NCBI GenBank assembly: GCA_001650895.1
Contig: LXYH01000059.1
Location: forward strand, 1 to 64,000
Direction: 5' to 3'
Length of the DNA: 64,000 nucleotides
From: Rhodobacteraceae bacterium EhC02
Lineage (GTDB): Bacteria; Pseudomonadota; Alphaproteobacteria; Rhodobacterales; Rhodobacteraceae
Shown here: positions 38,429 to 47,915 of the stretch, piece by piece
How positions within the stretch are numbered: the first letter of the stretch is position 1
How the letters are laid out: each line of letters starts with the position of its first letter
Made by a program: the position numbers and the translations under genes
The notes under the pieces: model-generated
Databases searched by the model: none
Seen by the model: the letters and a program-made list of their open reading frames with translations, nothing else
Told to the model about the DNA's origin: nothing

Positions 38429-39378
38429 AGGCGGGCCAGCCTTTCGGTCAGCAGGGCAAAGAAGCCCTCCGCGTCCACATCGCCCATGAACAGGGCATTC
38501 GGCGCGCGTGTCGTGACGCGCCACCAGTCGGCCACTGTCATGCCCATGGTCAGTTCGGACCGGGTCTCGATCTCGACATTGACATGCCGCCCGGTGAACA
38601 GGTCAGGCCGGATCAGCCAGGCGGTGACGCATGGGTCATGCAGGGGCGCACCGAGCGAGCCGTATTTTTCCTTGTCGAACCGTTCGAAGAACTCGGTCAT
38701 CTGGGCCACGGCCACGCCCACGGGCGTGCCGAGCGCGCGGAACCGGTCGTTGCGTTCGGAGGTCACCAGCACCTTGTGCGTGACGTCCAGCGGCATGACG
38801 ACCAGCGGCACACCGGCGCGGAACACGATCCGCGCGGCCTGCGGGTCCACGTAAATGTTGAATTCGGCCGCCGGCGTGATGTTGCCCACCTGGAAATAGG
38901 CACCGCCCATCAGCACGATCTGGCGGATGCGCGGGATGATGTCGGGGGCCTTTTCCATCGCCATGGCGATATTGGTCAGGGGACCAAGAGGGCAGAGCGT
39001 GACACTTCCCGATGGTTCCGCGCGCAGCGTGTCGATGATGAAATCCACCGCGTGCCGGTCCTGCAGGGGCATCTGCGGATCGGGCAGAACCGGGCCGTCC
39101 AGCCCGCTTTTTCCGTGCACATGTTCCGCCGTCACCAGATCACGGCCCAGCGGGCGGTCGCATCCGGCAAAGACGCGGATATCGGGCCGACCCGCCAGTT
39201 CGCAGATCATGCGCGCATTGCGCTGCGTCAGCGCAAGCGGCACGTTCCCCGCAACGGCGGTGATCCCCAGAACCTCGATCTCTTCGGGGCTGGCCAGCGC
39301 CAGCAGGATGGCCACGGCATCATCCTGTCCGGGATCCGTGTCGATGATGATTTTCTGCGGGGTGATCTGCAGGGTCAT
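38425..39378 (-). CDS. Inosine-uridine preferring nucleoside hydrolase
   Basis: 317 aa from the ATG at 39378. The calcium-binding DTDPGQDD (13-20), VAGNVPLALTQRNA, CPLGPLTNIAMA, LMGGAYFQVGNITPAAEFN and a C-terminal HDPCVTAWLI are signatures of the IunH family. It cleaves the N-glycosidic bond of ribonucleosides for salvage. It is followed by a GNAT gene through an ATGA overlap. Confidence 0.9.
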   Translation of the reverse strand: MTLQITPQKIIIDTDPGQDDAVAILLALASPEEIEVLGITAVAGNVPLALTQRNARMICELAGRPDIRVFAGCDRPLGRDLVTAEHVHGKSGLDGPVLPDPQMPLQDRHAVDFIIDTLRAEPSGSVTLCPLGPLTNIAMAMEKAPDIIPRIRQIVLMGGAYFQVGNITPAAEFNIYVDPQAARIVFRAGVPLVVMPLDVTHKVLVTSERNDRFRALGTPVGVAVAQMTEFFERFDKEKYGSLGAPLHDPCVTAWLIRPDLFTGRHVNVEIETRSELTMGMTVADWWRVTTRAPNALFMGDVDAEGFFALLTERLARL

Positions 39379-39546
39379 GGCCCGTCCTTGATGCGCGGCG
39401 CCTCGCAGCACCTGTCCTTGTCAATGGCGCCCGATGTCCGGCCATGCCGGGAAGGGCCCTTCCACTGCCATGTATGGAAGCAAGCGCGCCGGACCGCAAT
39501 CCATCAGGGCGCCCCGCGACGCCCCGATGATGCGCACAGGCGGGGA

Positions 39547-40002
39547 TCAGCCAGTCATCTTCTGACCGGCGTCGGGCACGATCAGATGCATGGTCTGGAT
39601 CAGTTCCTTGAGCTTGGTGGTCGAGATGTTCTCGGTGCGGGGCAGGTAAAGCACATCGCAATGCTGCCGCAGGTCGTCGAACTTGCCTTCCCAGTCGTCG
39701 CCCATCGCAAACAGATCCACCCCGTAGGTGGCGATATCCTTGGGTTTCTGTTCCCAGCAGGTTTCGGGAATGACCATGTCCACGTATTGGCAGGCTTCCA
39801 GAACCTCGACCCTGTGGGCATAGGGGATTGCCGTGCGCTTGCCCTTGAGGGTGTTGAACTCGTCGGTCGAGCAGGCAACGATCAGCCTGTCGCCCAGGTC
39901 CGCCAGCCGCCGTAGCAGGCGCACATGGCCCACATGGAACAGATCGAAAGTGCCATAGGTCAGGATCGTGCGACCGCCTGTCTTCGTTTTCTCGTTACGC
40001 AT
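39547..40002 (-). CDS. Glycerol-3-phosphate cytidylyltransferase (TagD-like)
   Basis: 151 aa from the ATG at 40002. The cytidylyltransferase motifs GTFDLFHVGHVRLL (HxGH at 23-26) and RTENISTTKL (the RTxGISTT-like motif) are present. The family makes CDP-glycerol from CTP and glycerol-3-phosphate. In Gram-positives it feeds teichoic acid synthesis; in Gram-negatives it serves capsule or LPS decoration. It overlaps the LicD-like gene by 8 bp, suggesting the activated sugar alcohol is used by that protein. Confidence 0.85.
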   Translation of the reverse strand: MRNEKTKTGGRTILTYGTFDLFHVGHVRLLRRLADLGDRLIVACSTDEFNTLKGKRTAIPYAHRVEVLEACQYVDMVIPETCWEQKPKDIATYGVDLFAMGDDWEGKFDDLRQHCDVLYLPRTENISTTKLKELIQTMHLIVPDAGQKMTG

Positions 40003-40954
40003 TGTCACTACCTTTGTCGTTGCTGCCAAGAGCATCCATGAAAGACCTGAAACGTCGGTTTGCGCGGGTCCAGGGAAATGCAAAACCGGGATCGGGCGCG
40101 CGCCACCCTTCGCCGTAGTTCACCGCCAACATGTCCTCGGCCCTGGCGGGGATGGGCAGGCCGGTCACCGCGCAGCGCGCCAGCGGCATCAGCGCATCGC
40201 CGGGCAAGTCGCCGCAGGTATGCGGATAGACATGCAGACGCCCATCGGCGATCCAGGCCGGGAACAGGTCGATATTGTAGACACCGCCCGACTGCAGCTT
40301 GAACACGCCGGGGTTCGGCCCTTGCTCGCGCGACAGAAGCCCCGCCTCCTTGAGGCGCAGAAAGGTGTCCTGCCAGGCGCGCGCGGCACTGTTCTGGCTG
40401 TCGGCCTCAAGCAGCACGGCCAGATCCACATCGTCGTCATGGGCGATCAGGCTCTTGTCGCGCACCACACCCAGAAGGGTGCCCGAATTCAGAAAGACCG
40501 GCCCGATGACGGCCTGCACCTTGTCCAGCATCGCCCCGACATCGGCCCATATGCTGTCGTGATCCTGGTTGTGAAAGCTCTGCGGGAAATAGATGCCCTC
40601 AAGGGAATGGCCACGCGTACCCGCCGCTTTCAGAAGGTCCGTGAACTGCTCGAACGCATGCATCTGCGCCGCGGCCAGACGTTTCTTGTAAAGCCTGTAA
40701 AGGGCCTTTTGGGCCCGGCGCGGGCGTTTGCCCGCCCCGATGACCAGCATGATGAACGCCTCGAGGTAATCGGTCGAAAAGGCCTCGCCCCGTTGATCGG
40801 CAAAGCCCTCAAGCTCCTTGGCCAGAGCGCCGCCGCTGAACCCCGCGCGGGGCAGAACCAGTTGCGCCAGCGCGATGTCGCGGATCTCTCCGACGCGCGC
40901 GTCGATCTGCCTGTCAGGCGACACATCCATCTTGTTCATCGTCCTGTTCCGCAC
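39995..40954 (-). CDS. LicD/fukutin-like phosphotransferase
   Basis: 319 aa from a GTG at 40954 with AGGAG six bases upstream; an ATG at 40939 is the alternative. The nucleotidyltransferase-like core LNSGTLLGVVRDKSLIAHDD followed by DVDLAV matches the LicD/FKRP family, which transfers phosphocholine or glycerol/ribitol phosphate from CDP donors to glycans. About 100 N-terminal residues are helical and basic. With the overlapping TagD-like gene it forms a likely CDP-glycerol synthesis and transfer pair. The acceptor glycan is unknown. Confidence 0.72.
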   Translation of the reverse strand: MRNRTMNKMDVSPDRQIDARVGEIRDIALAQLVLPRAGFSGGALAKELEGFADQRGEAFSTDYLEAFIMLVIGAGKRPRRAQKALYRLYKKRLAAAQMHAFEQFTDLLKAAGTRGHSLEGIYFPQSFHNQDHDSIWADVGAMLDKVQAVIGPVFLNSGTLLGVVRDKSLIAHDDDVDLAVLLEADSQNSAARAWQDTFLRLKEAGLLSREQGPNPGVFKLQSGGVYNIDLFPAWIADGRLHVYPHTCGDLPGDALMPLARCAVTGLPIPARAEDMLAVNYGEGWRAPDPGFAFPWTRANRRFRSFMDALGSNDKGSDNA

Positions 40955-41437
40955 CTTTACTCCTGGCACATCAGTCACCTTGACACCGACCGGTGAAGAA
41001 ATCGCGGCAAGCGATGAAAATCTTGCCGGCAGACACCATGCAGGTCTTTCACGCATGAAGCCGGCCTGCAGAACAGGCCGTGCGATCACACGCGCTGCGG
41101 CCCTGCAGAACCCGCGCAAGGCGGCGATTCATGCCCCCTCGCGCGTTCGCAAAGCGAACTGTCACATGCCGTCTGATATACCATACTGCCCGATCTTTAG
41201 ATTTTTTCAGATAACTATGAGGCAAGATCCGGCGCGGCGACACCATTAATTTCCTCTCTGCCGGGCAAGGCGGATCTTGGGGGGCATGTGTTGCACGGGG
41301 GCCGCGCTTGGCTGTGCAGGCGCGGCATGGCCCGCCGCAGGGCCTGCATCACGATTGACCGGGGGGGCAACAGGCCATAGGCATGGCGTCGGGCAGAATG
41401 CCCGTTCAAGTTCTTTGCAGAGTCCTGGGGGTGTTTC
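40955..41437. other. Divergent intergenic region before the LicD-like and methyltransferase genes
   Basis: About 480 bp with no convincing gene. It holds the symmetrical CACCGACCGGTG (40984-40995), the hairpin GTTCGCAAAGCGAAC (41145-41159) and an AT-rich island at 41165-41255, likely carrying divergent promoters. The AT content is well above that of the surroundings. Confidence 0.45.
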
Positions 41438-42112
41438 ATGGATAATCGTCGGCTGGCCACTGTCCTGAAGCGCGTCTTCTCGCCCTACAAACTGAGCGTC
41501 TACAAGCTGCTGCGCGAGCGTGCGATCGCGGACTCGGCCAGCTATGCCGAACAGCACCTGACCACGGCCATGATCTTTGCCAAGGATGAAGAGCTGTGGA
41601 ACTACGCAGCCTCTGCCGCCCGCATCGAAGGGGGCGCGATCCTTGAATTTGGCGTGTTCAAGGGCCGCTCGATCAACCATTTTGCCGGGCTTTTCCCCGA
41701 TGACACCCTGCACGGCTTTGACAGTTTCGAAGGTCTGGCCGAGGACTGGACCGGCTACCACCTGCCCAAGGGGACCTTCAACCTGGATGGAAACCTGCCG
41801 CCGGTGAAAGAGAACGTGACCCTGCACAAGGGATGGTTCGACAAGACCCTGCCCGCGTTTCTGAAGACCAAGCCCAAGCAGATCCGCATGTGCCACATCG
41901 ACTGCGACACCTATGAAAGCAGCCTTTACGTGCTGCAGAATGTGGCGCCGCTTCTGGTCAAGGGCAGTATCGTCGTCTTTGACGAATATTACGGCTATCC
42001 GAACTGGCGCTTTGGCGAGTTCCGCGCCTGGGCCGAGGTCTGCGCCGAAAAGGGCCTCAGCTACAAATACATCGCCTTCTCGGACATGCAGGTCGCCGTC
42101 GAGATCCAGTGA
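41438..42112 (+). CDS. TylF/MycF-like SAM-dependent methyltransferase
   Basis: 224 aa. A class I Rossmann methyltransferase with the SAM-binding ILEFGVFKGRSINHFAG motif, then HGFDSFEGLAEDW and CHIDCDTYESS with metal-binding Asp residues followed by VVFDEYYGY. Relatives O-methylate sugars (macrocin O-methyltransferase, TylF). With the adjacent TagD/LicD-like genes, it may methylate a surface glycan. That link is inferred from position only. Confidence 0.8.
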   Translation: MDNRRLATVLKRVFSPYKLSVYKLLRERAIADSASYAEQHLTTAMIFAKDEELWNYAASAARIEGGAILEFGVFKGRSINHFAGLFPDDTLHGFDSFEGLAEDWTGYHLPKGTFNLDGNLPPVKENVTLHKGWFDKTLPAFLKTKPKQIRMCHIDCDTYESSLYVLQNVAPLLVKGSIVVFDEYYGYPNWRFGEFRAWAEVCAEKGLSYKYIAFSDMQVAVEIQ

Positions 42113-42143
42113 CTTCGGCCCCCGGCAGGGCAGCCTGAATGCG

Positions 42144-42171
42144 AAAGGGGCAGCCCTTGGGCCGCCCCTTT
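42144..42171. terminator. Bidirectional terminator between the methyltransferase and Fe3+-binding genes
   Basis: AAAGGGGC (42144-42151) pairs with GCCCCTTT (42164-42171), with T-rich sequence on the plus side (TTTGCAGTTTT). It sits 32 bp after the methyltransferase stop and 22 bp after the convergent gene's stop. Confidence 0.8.
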
Positions 42172-42192
42172 GCAGTTTTCGGATCTGCCTGA

Positions 42193-43206
42193 TCAGCCGT
42201 CGAAATCCACGGTTTCGGTCAGGCGCAGCGCCGCGCCGCGCAGCTTGGCCAGGTCCATCAGGTTCACGTCATCGGCCGTGAAATCCCCCCAGCTTTTCAC
42301 CAGCGCATCAGGCTCGATCCCCGGTGCGATCGGGTATTCGGCGTTCGCCTCGGCATAGATCTGCTGCGCTGCGGGCGAGGTCAGGAACTCCATCATCTTC
42401 AACGCATTGTCGCGGTTCGGCGCGGCCTTGGTCATCGCCACGCCCGAGATGTTCACATGGGTGCCGCCATTCTCGAAGGTCGGGAAGACGATGTCGACGG
42501 AATTGGCCCATTCCTGCTGTTCGGGATCGGCCAGCATCTGCGCCATGTAATAGGTGTTGCCCAGGCTGATATCGCATTCCCCGGCCCAGATCGCGCGGAC
42601 CTGTGCGCGGTCATTGCCTTCGGGCTTGCGCGCAAGGTTCGCCTTGAGCCCTTCAAGCCATGTCTTCGCAGCCTCTTCGCCGTGGTGGTGGATCACCGCC
42701 GAGGTCAGGCCCAGCGTATATGAATTGGTGCCCGAGCGGGTGCAGATGCGCCCCTTCCACTTGGGGTCCGTCAGATCCTCGTAGGTGGTCACCTCGCCTT
42801 CGGCCACACGGTCCTTCGAGGCATAGATGATCCGGGCGCGGGTCGTCAGGCCCCACCAGTGACCATCGGGATCGTGGTAGATGTCGGGCACATTGGCGCG
42901 CAGGATCTCGCTGTCGACGGGTTGGGTCAGCCCCGCCTCGACGACTTCGGCCAGGCGCGAGATGTCCACGGTCAGCACCAGATCGGCGGGCGACCGGTCG
43001 CCTTCCGCGGTCAGGCGCTCGACCATGCCCTTGTCCAGGAAGGCCACGTTCACCGTAATGCCGGTTTCGGCGGTGAAGGCATCCGTCAGCGGCTTGATCA
43101 GTTCTGGCTGGCGGTAGGAATAGACATTCACCTCCTGGGCAAAGGCGGGCAGGGCCAGCGACATGGCTGTCGCGCTCAGCAGGGCGGTGGTCAGGTGTCG
43201 GGTCAT
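42193..43206 (-). CDS. Periplasmic Fe3+-binding protein of an ABC transporter (FbpA/FutA-like)
   Basis: 337 aa from the ATG at 43206. Signal peptide MTRHLTTALLSATAMSLALP, cut after AFA. The mature part starts QEVNVYSYRQPELIKPLTDA, a hallmark of Fe3+-binding proteins of the SBP_bac family, with Tyr-rich metal sites (SGTNSYTLGLT, GNTYYMAQM). It delivers ferric iron to an inner-membrane permease. No permease or ATPase genes are adjacent, so its partners are encoded elsewhere. A promoter-like sequence lies upstream. Confidence 0.88.
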   Translation of the reverse strand: MTRHLTTALLSATAMSLALPAFAQEVNVYSYRQPELIKPLTDAFTAETGITVNVAFLDKGMVERLTAEGDRSPADLVLTVDISRLAEVVEAGLTQPVDSEILRANVPDIYHDPDGHWWGLTTRARIIYASKDRVAEGEVTTYEDLTDPKWKGRICTRSGTNSYTLGLTSAVIHHHGEEAAKTWLEGLKANLARKPEGNDRAQVRAIWAGECDISLGNTYYMAQMLADPEQQEWANSVDIVFPTFENGGTHVNISGVAMTKAAPNRDNALKMMEFLTSPAAQQIYAEANAEYPIAPGIEPDALVKSWGDFTADDVNLMDLAKLRGAALRLTETVDFDG

Positions 43207-43240
43207 AACATCCTCGTTGGGGCAGTGTTTCGATGCGCCC

Positions 43241-43269
43241 TGTAAACTTGAGTTTTTTTGTCGGGTCAA
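43241..43269 (-). promoter_or_regulatory. Promoter of the Fe3+-binding protein gene
   Basis: On the minus strand TTGACC is followed by 17 bp and TTTACA, ending 35 bp before the start codon. The interrupted palindrome AAACT-TG-AGTTT overlaps the -10 and could be an iron-responsive operator. That is a guess. Confidence 0.45.
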
Positions 43270-43323
43270 TACCTGAATGAAATAGTCGGAAAAATTTCGC
43301 CAACAATCATCCAAGCACGGATC

Positions 43324-44148
43324 CTATCCCGAACGCGCCTTGTCCTTGTGCCTGGCCTCGTTCCACAGCGCGTCCATTTCGGCCAGATCGGATTGCGCGG
43401 GGGATGATCCTTTTGCCGCAAGCCTCTGTTCTATATGTTCAAAGCGCCTTACGAACTTGGCGTTCGCGCCGCGCAGCGCAGCCTCGGGGTCGATGTCCAG
43501 ATGCCGGGCAAGGTTGGCCATCACGAACAGCAGGTCACCGAATTCCTCTTCGATCTCGGTCTGTGACAGGGTATCGCGGGCCTCTGTCAACTCGGTCGCT
43601 TCTTCGACGATCTTGTCCAGAACCTGGGTGACATCGGGCCAGTCGAAGCCCACGCGCGCCGCCCGTTTCTGCAGTTTGACGGCCCGCAACAGGGCGGGCA
43701 GGCCCACGGCGACGCCATCCAGAACGCCGCCCTGCGCGGATGCGGCGCGTTCGGCCGCCTTGATCCTCTCCCAATCGCGGGTTTGCTGTTCGGCGGATTT
43801 GTCGCGGTTTTCATCCCCGAAGACATGCGGATGCCGTGCCACCATCTTGTCGGACACGCGCCGCGTCACGCTGTCAAAGGTGAACAGCCCCGCCTCATCG
43901 GCCATCTGGCTGTGATAGACCACCTGCAACAGCAGATCGCCCAATTCGCCCTCAAGCTCGGGCCAGTCCTGCCGTTCGATCGCATCGGCCACCTCATAGG
44001 CTTCCTCGATCGTGTAGGGGGCGATGGTCGTGAAATCCTGTTCTATATCCCAGGGGCAGCCGGTTTCGGGGTCGCGCAGGCGCTGCATGATCCGTAAAAG
44101 CCGGGGCAAGCCCCCGTTCGCGTCATGGATCAAGCTGTCATCGGTCAT
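43324..44148 (-). CDS. mazG: Nucleoside triphosphate pyrophosphohydrolase MazG
   Basis: 274 aa from the ATG at 44148. Two MazG domains: residues about 10-125 (CPWDIEQDFTTIAPYTIEEAYE, ELEGELGDLLLQVVYHSQMA) and about 170-260 (EEATELTEAR, EEEFGDLLFVMANLARHL), with the EExxE and ExxD metal-binding sites. It hydrolyses (d)NTPs to monophosphates, cleaning damaged nucleotides and influencing the stringent response. It diverges from the M20 amidohydrolase gene. Confidence 0.92.
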   Translation of the reverse strand: MTDDSLIHDANGGLPRLLRIMQRLRDPETGCPWDIEQDFTTIAPYTIEEAYEVADAIERQDWPELEGELGDLLLQVVYHSQMADEAGLFTFDSVTRRVSDKMVARHPHVFGDENRDKSAEQQTRDWERIKAAERAASAQGGVLDGVAVGLPALLRAVKLQKRAARVGFDWPDVTQVLDKIVEEATELTEARDTLSQTEIEEEFGDLLFVMANLARHLDIDPEAALRGANAKFVRRFEHIEQRLAAKGSSPAQSDLAEMDALWNEARHKDKARSG

Positions 44149-44211
44149 TGCGGCGGCTCCGGATTTCAGGTTTGGTGCAACCGTGACCGCAACCGCCAAA
44201 GGAGTCCAGAG

Positions 44212-45378
44212 ATGGCCGTGATCAACCGTATCGCCGGATTTGCCGAAGACATGACCGGTTGGCGGCGCCATCTTCACCAGCATCCCGAACTGGGCTTCGA
44301 TTGCGTGAAGACAGCAGCCTATGTTGTTGAAAGGCTGAAAGAGTTCGGAATCACCGATATTCACGAGGGCATCGCCAGGACCGGGGTTGTCGCGATCATC
44401 GAAGGTCAGGGGCCGGGTCCCGTGATCGGGTTGCGCGCCGATATGGATGCCCTGCCCATCGCCGAGGAAACCGGCGTTGACCATGCCTCGACCGTGCCGG
44501 GCGTGATGCATGCCTGCGGCCATGACGGGCACACGACGATGTTGCTGGGGGCGGCGCGCTACCTGGCCGAGACTCGGAATTTCGCGGGCAAGGTCGCCCT
44601 GATCTTCCAGCCGGCCGAGGAAAACGGCGGCGGCTGCGGCGTGATGGTCGAGGAAGGCGTGATGGATCGTTTCGGCATCGACGAGGTCTATGCGCTGCAC
44701 AACGCCCCCGGTTTTCCCGAGGGTGCGTTCTATACCACGCCCGGGCCGATCATGGCGGCGGTCGATACTTTTCACATCAATATCAGGGGTTTGGGCGGTC
44801 ATGGTGCGATGCCGCATGCCACCCGCGATCCGGTGGTCGCGGCTGTGGGTATCGTGCAGGCGATCCAGACGATCAGCAGCCGCAACCACTATGCGCTGGA
44901 CGATCTGGTGATCTCGGTCACCCAGATCCACACCGGCAGCGCCGAGAATATCGTGCCCGAAACCGCCTATGTGGGCGGCACGGTGCGCACCTTCGACAAG
45001 GCCGTGCAGGCCATGGTGATGGACCGCATGCAGGCCATCGTGTCGGGTCAGGCCGCGGCCTACGGGGTCGAGGCGGATCTGGATTACGAGGTCTGGTATC
45101 CTGCCACCGTCAATGATCCGGCCCGCGCGGCCTTTGCCGCCGGGGTGGCGGCGGAAGTCGTGGGTGAGAACCTGGTAACCCCCGAAGCCGGGCGCGAAAT
45201 GGGCGCCGAGGATTTCGCCTACATGCTGGAAGCCCGCCCCGGCGCCTATCTGTTCCTGGGCCAGGGCGAAAGCGCGGGCCTGCACCAGGCCGGGTATGAT
45301 TTCAACGATGCGATAGCCCCGATCGGGGCCTCGTTCTTTGCAAGGCTGGTCGAACGGGCGGCCCCCCTGAAGACCTGA
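44212..45378 (+). CDS. M20D-family amidohydrolase
   Basis: 388 aa from the ATG at 44212, with AAAGGAG upstream. Metal-binding motifs: LRADMDALPI, MHACGHDGHTTMLLG and FQPAEENGGG, with a C-terminal GAEDFAYML. An M20 dimerisation domain is inserted (about 185-285). Relatives hydrolyse hippurate, N-acyl amino acids or indole-acetyl amino acids. The substrate is not certain. It is followed 51 bp later by an agmatinase-like gene, suggesting linked nitrogen metabolism. Confidence 0.86.
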   Translation: MAVINRIAGFAEDMTGWRRHLHQHPELGFDCVKTAAYVVERLKEFGITDIHEGIARTGVVAIIEGQGPGPVIGLRADMDALPIAEETGVDHASTVPGVMHACGHDGHTTMLLGAARYLAETRNFAGKVALIFQPAEENGGGCGVMVEEGVMDRFGIDEVYALHNAPGFPEGAFYTTPGPIMAAVDTFHINIRGLGGHGAMPHATRDPVVAAVGIVQAIQTISSRNHYALDDLVISVTQIHTGSAENIVPETAYVGGTVRTFDKAVQAMVMDRMQAIVSGQAAAYGVEADLDYEVWYPATVNDPARAAFAAGVAAEVVGENLVTPEAGREMGAEDFAYMLEARPGAYLFLGQGESAGLHQAGYDFNDAIAPIGASFFARLVERAAPLKT

Positions 45379-45429
45379 GCCGCGCCGCCGCAAGCGCGGT
45401 TTCAACCGACATCTGGATGGAGTGCAGCA

Positions 45430-46389
45430 ATGGCGCTGGAAGATGCTAAGACACAAGTAGATCAAGCCTTTACGCGCGACAGTTTGCGCGGCCTCAGCTT
45501 CGAGAACGCCTTTGGCGGGGCCACGTCATTCCTGCGCCGCCGCTACACGAAGGACCTGACCGGCGTCGATTTGGTGGTCACGGGCGTGCCCTTCGATCAA
45601 TCCGTGACCCATCGCCCCGGCACCCGCTTCGGCCCCCGCGCCATCCGCGAGGCCAGCTGCCTGCAACCCTATGACCCGCCCTATGGCTGGGGCTATGACC
45701 CGCTGGGGCAATTCAGCATCGTCGATTACGGTGATCTGGCCTTCGACTATGCCCGCGTCAGCGACTTCCCTGAGGCCGTGCGCCAGCATTTCCGCACCAT
45801 CCTTGCGGCGGGACCCGGTACCGTCATGCTGGGGGGCGATCATTATTGCACCCTGCCGATCCTGCAGGCCTATGCCGAGAAATTCGGCCCCCTGTCGGTG
45901 ATCCAGTTCGATGCCCATTCCGACCTCTGGGCCGATGACGACATGTCCCGCATCGACCATGGCACCTTCATGTACAAGGCCGTGAAATCCGGGATCGTGG
46001 ATGCCTCCCGCTCGGTCCAGATCGGGATTCGGACCGAATGCGATGACTATCTGGGCATGGAATACATCGATGCCCGCCGCGTTCACGAGGAAGGCCCCGC
46101 CGCTGTTGTCGCCCGTGTGCGCGAGGTGGTGGGGGATCATCCCGTCTACCTGACCTTCGATATCGACGCGCTGGACCCGGCCTTTGCGCCGGGCACCGGC
46201 ACGCCTGTCTGGGGCGGCTTGCACAGCTGGCAGGCCGCCGCGATCCTGCGCGATCTGGCGGGCATCAACCTTGTGGGCGGCGATGTGGTCGAGGTGTCGC
46301 CCCCTTATGATACAACGGGGGCGACCGCCGTGGCCGGGGCCCATGTCGCGATGGAACTGATCGCGCTCTGGGGCTGGACCCGGCGTTGA
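45430..46389 (+). CDS. speB: Agmatinase-like ureohydrolase
   Basis: 319 aa. Ureohydrolase motifs binding two Mn2+: LGGDHYCTLPI, QFDAHSDLW and TFDIDALDPAFAPGTGTP. The family includes agmatinase (agmatine to putrescine plus urea), guanidinobutyrase and related enzymes. Agmatinase is the best guess, and guanidinobutyrase or another guanidino substrate cannot be excluded. It is downstream of an M20 amidohydrolase and upstream of a DUF1499 gene. Confidence 0.8.
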   Translation: MALEDAKTQVDQAFTRDSLRGLSFENAFGGATSFLRRRYTKDLTGVDLVVTGVPFDQSVTHRPGTRFGPRAIREASCLQPYDPPYGWGYDPLGQFSIVDYGDLAFDYARVSDFPEAVRQHFRTILAAGPGTVMLGGDHYCTLPILQAYAEKFGPLSVIQFDAHSDLWADDDMSRIDHGTFMYKAVKSGIVDASRSVQIGIRTECDDYLGMEYIDARRVHEEGPAAVVARVREVVGDHPVYLTFDIDALDPAFAPGTGTPVWGGLHSWQAAAILRDLAGINLVGGDVVEVSPPYDTTGATAVAGAHVAMELIALWGWTRR

Positions 46390-46423
46390 TCCGACGATCC
46401 CGAGGTGAGGAAAGGGTGATGTG

Positions 46424-46834
46424 ATGAAACTGCTGTCTCTGGTTCTTCTGGCGGTGCTGGGCTTTGGCCTCTGGGTGCGGCTGGCGCCGTCTGATCCCGC
46501 GCGCTGGCATGTGTCGGTGGGCGATGCCGGAAACCGCGATTTCGCGGGCGCGGTGGTGCGCAGCATTCCCGCAGGGCCGGGCGACATGTCGCGACTGGAC
46601 CGGATCATCCGCGACACCCCGCGCACGGTCGTTCTGGCCGGCACGCCCGAAGAGGGGATGGTCACCTACATCACCCGCTCGCGTCTTTGGGGGTTTCCCG
46701 ACTACACCACGGTCGAGGCGCAGCCCGGCGCGATCGTCATTCATTGGCGGCTGCGCTTTGGCTCATCCGATCTTGGCGTGAACCGCGCGCGGGTCGAGGG
46801 ATGGCTGGCCGCGCTTGCGGCGGGGCGCTCTTGA
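46424..46834 (+). CDS. DUF1499 envelope protein
   Basis: 136 aa from the ATG at 46424, with GAGGAAAGG upstream. An N-terminal hydrophobic segment ([18 protein letters not shown]) acts as a signal anchor; the rest is a DUF1499 domain (about 30-130), with the usual [19 protein letters not shown] pattern. The function is unknown. It lies 31 bp upstream of prfA in the same direction and may form a transcript with it. Confidence 0.8.
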   Translation: MKLLSLVLLAVLGFGLWVRLAPSDPARWHVSVGDAGNRDFAGAVVRSIPAGPGDMSRLDRIIRDTPRTVVLAGTPEEGMVTYITRSRLWGFPDYTTVEAQPGAIVIHWRLRFGSSDLGVNRARVEGWLAALAAGRS

Positions 46835-46865
46835 CCGCCAGACGGCTTTCGGCAAGAGAAGCGGG

Positions 46866-47915
46866 ATGATTTCAGCGGACAAACTCGACCAGATCACCCA
46901 GCGCTTCCAGTTTCTCGAGGCGAAGATGGCGCAGGGTGGCGGCGACATCGCAGCCTTGGGGCGCGAATATGCCGAATTGCGCCCGGTGGTGGCCCAGATC
47001 GCGGCGTGGCGGCGGTTGCGCGATGATCTGGCCGAGGCCGAGGCGATGCTGGCCGATCCCGAGATGCGCAGCCTCGCCGAGGAAGAGCTGCCGCAGCTGC
47101 GCGCCCGCCTGCCCGAGATCGAGCGCGCGCTGCAACTGGCGCTGCTGCCGCGCGACGCCGCCGATGCCCGCCCCGCAATGATCGAGATCCGCCCCGGCAC
47201 GGGCGGCGACGAGGCAGCCCTGTTCGCCGCCGATCTTCTGCGCATGTACCAACGCCATGCCGAGGCGCGCGGCTGGTCCTTCCAGATCATCGAGTTGCAG
47301 GAAACGGAACTGGGCGGCATCCGCGAGGTCGTGGCCCGGATCGCGGGCGAGGGGGTCTTTGCCCGCCTCAAGTTCGAAAGCGGCGTGCACCGTGTGCAGC
47401 GCGTTCCCACCACGGAAAGCGGCGGGCGTATCCATACATCAGCCGCCACCGTGGCCGTCCTGCCCGAGGCCGAAGAGGTCGATGTGACCATCGATCCCAA
47501 TGATATCCGCATCGACACGATGCGATCCTCCGGCGCGGGGGGGCAGCACGTGAACACCACCGATTCCGCCGTGCGCATCACCCATATTCCCAGCGGCATC
47601 GTGGTCACCAGTTCCGAAAAATCGCAGCATCGCAACCGCGAGATCGCGATGGGCGTCCTGCGTGCGCGGCTGTTCGACATGGAACGGCAGAAACTGGCCA
47701 ATGCCCGCGCCGCCGACCGCAAAAGCCAGGTCGGCAGTGGCGACCGTAGCGAACGCATCCGCACCTACAACTTTCCGCAGGGTCGCATGACCGACCACCG
47801 CATCAACCTGACGCTCTACCGGCTGGACCAGATCATGCAGGGCGACCTTGACGAGGTGATCGACGCGCTGATCGCCGAACATCAGGCGGGTCTGCTGGCC
47901 GAGATGGAGGGATGA
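46866..47915 (+). CDS. prfA: Peptide chain release factor 1
   Basis: 349 aa from the ATG at 46866. The GGQ motif (225-227, SGAGGQHVN) catalyses peptidyl-tRNA hydrolysis. The codon-recognition tripeptide is PTT (181-183), fitting the P-x-T form of RF1, which reads UAA and UAG. It is coupled by ATGA to prmC, whose product methylates the Gln of GGQ. Confidence 0.96.
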   Translation: MISADKLDQITQRFQFLEAKMAQGGGDIAALGREYAELRPVVAQIAAWRRLRDDLAEAEAMLADPEMRSLAEEELPQLRARLPEIERALQLALLPRDAADARPAMIEIRPGTGGDEAALFAADLLRMYQRHAEARGWSFQIIELQETELGGIREVVARIAGEGVFARLKFESGVHRVQRVPTTESGGRIHTSAATVAVLPEAEEVDVTIDPNDIRIDTMRSSGAGGQHVNTTDSAVRITHIPSGIVVTSSEKSQHRNREIAMGVLRARLFDMERQKLANARAADRKSQVGSGDRSERIRTYNFPQGRMTDHRINLTLYRLDQIMQGDLDEVIDALIAEHQAGLLAEMEG

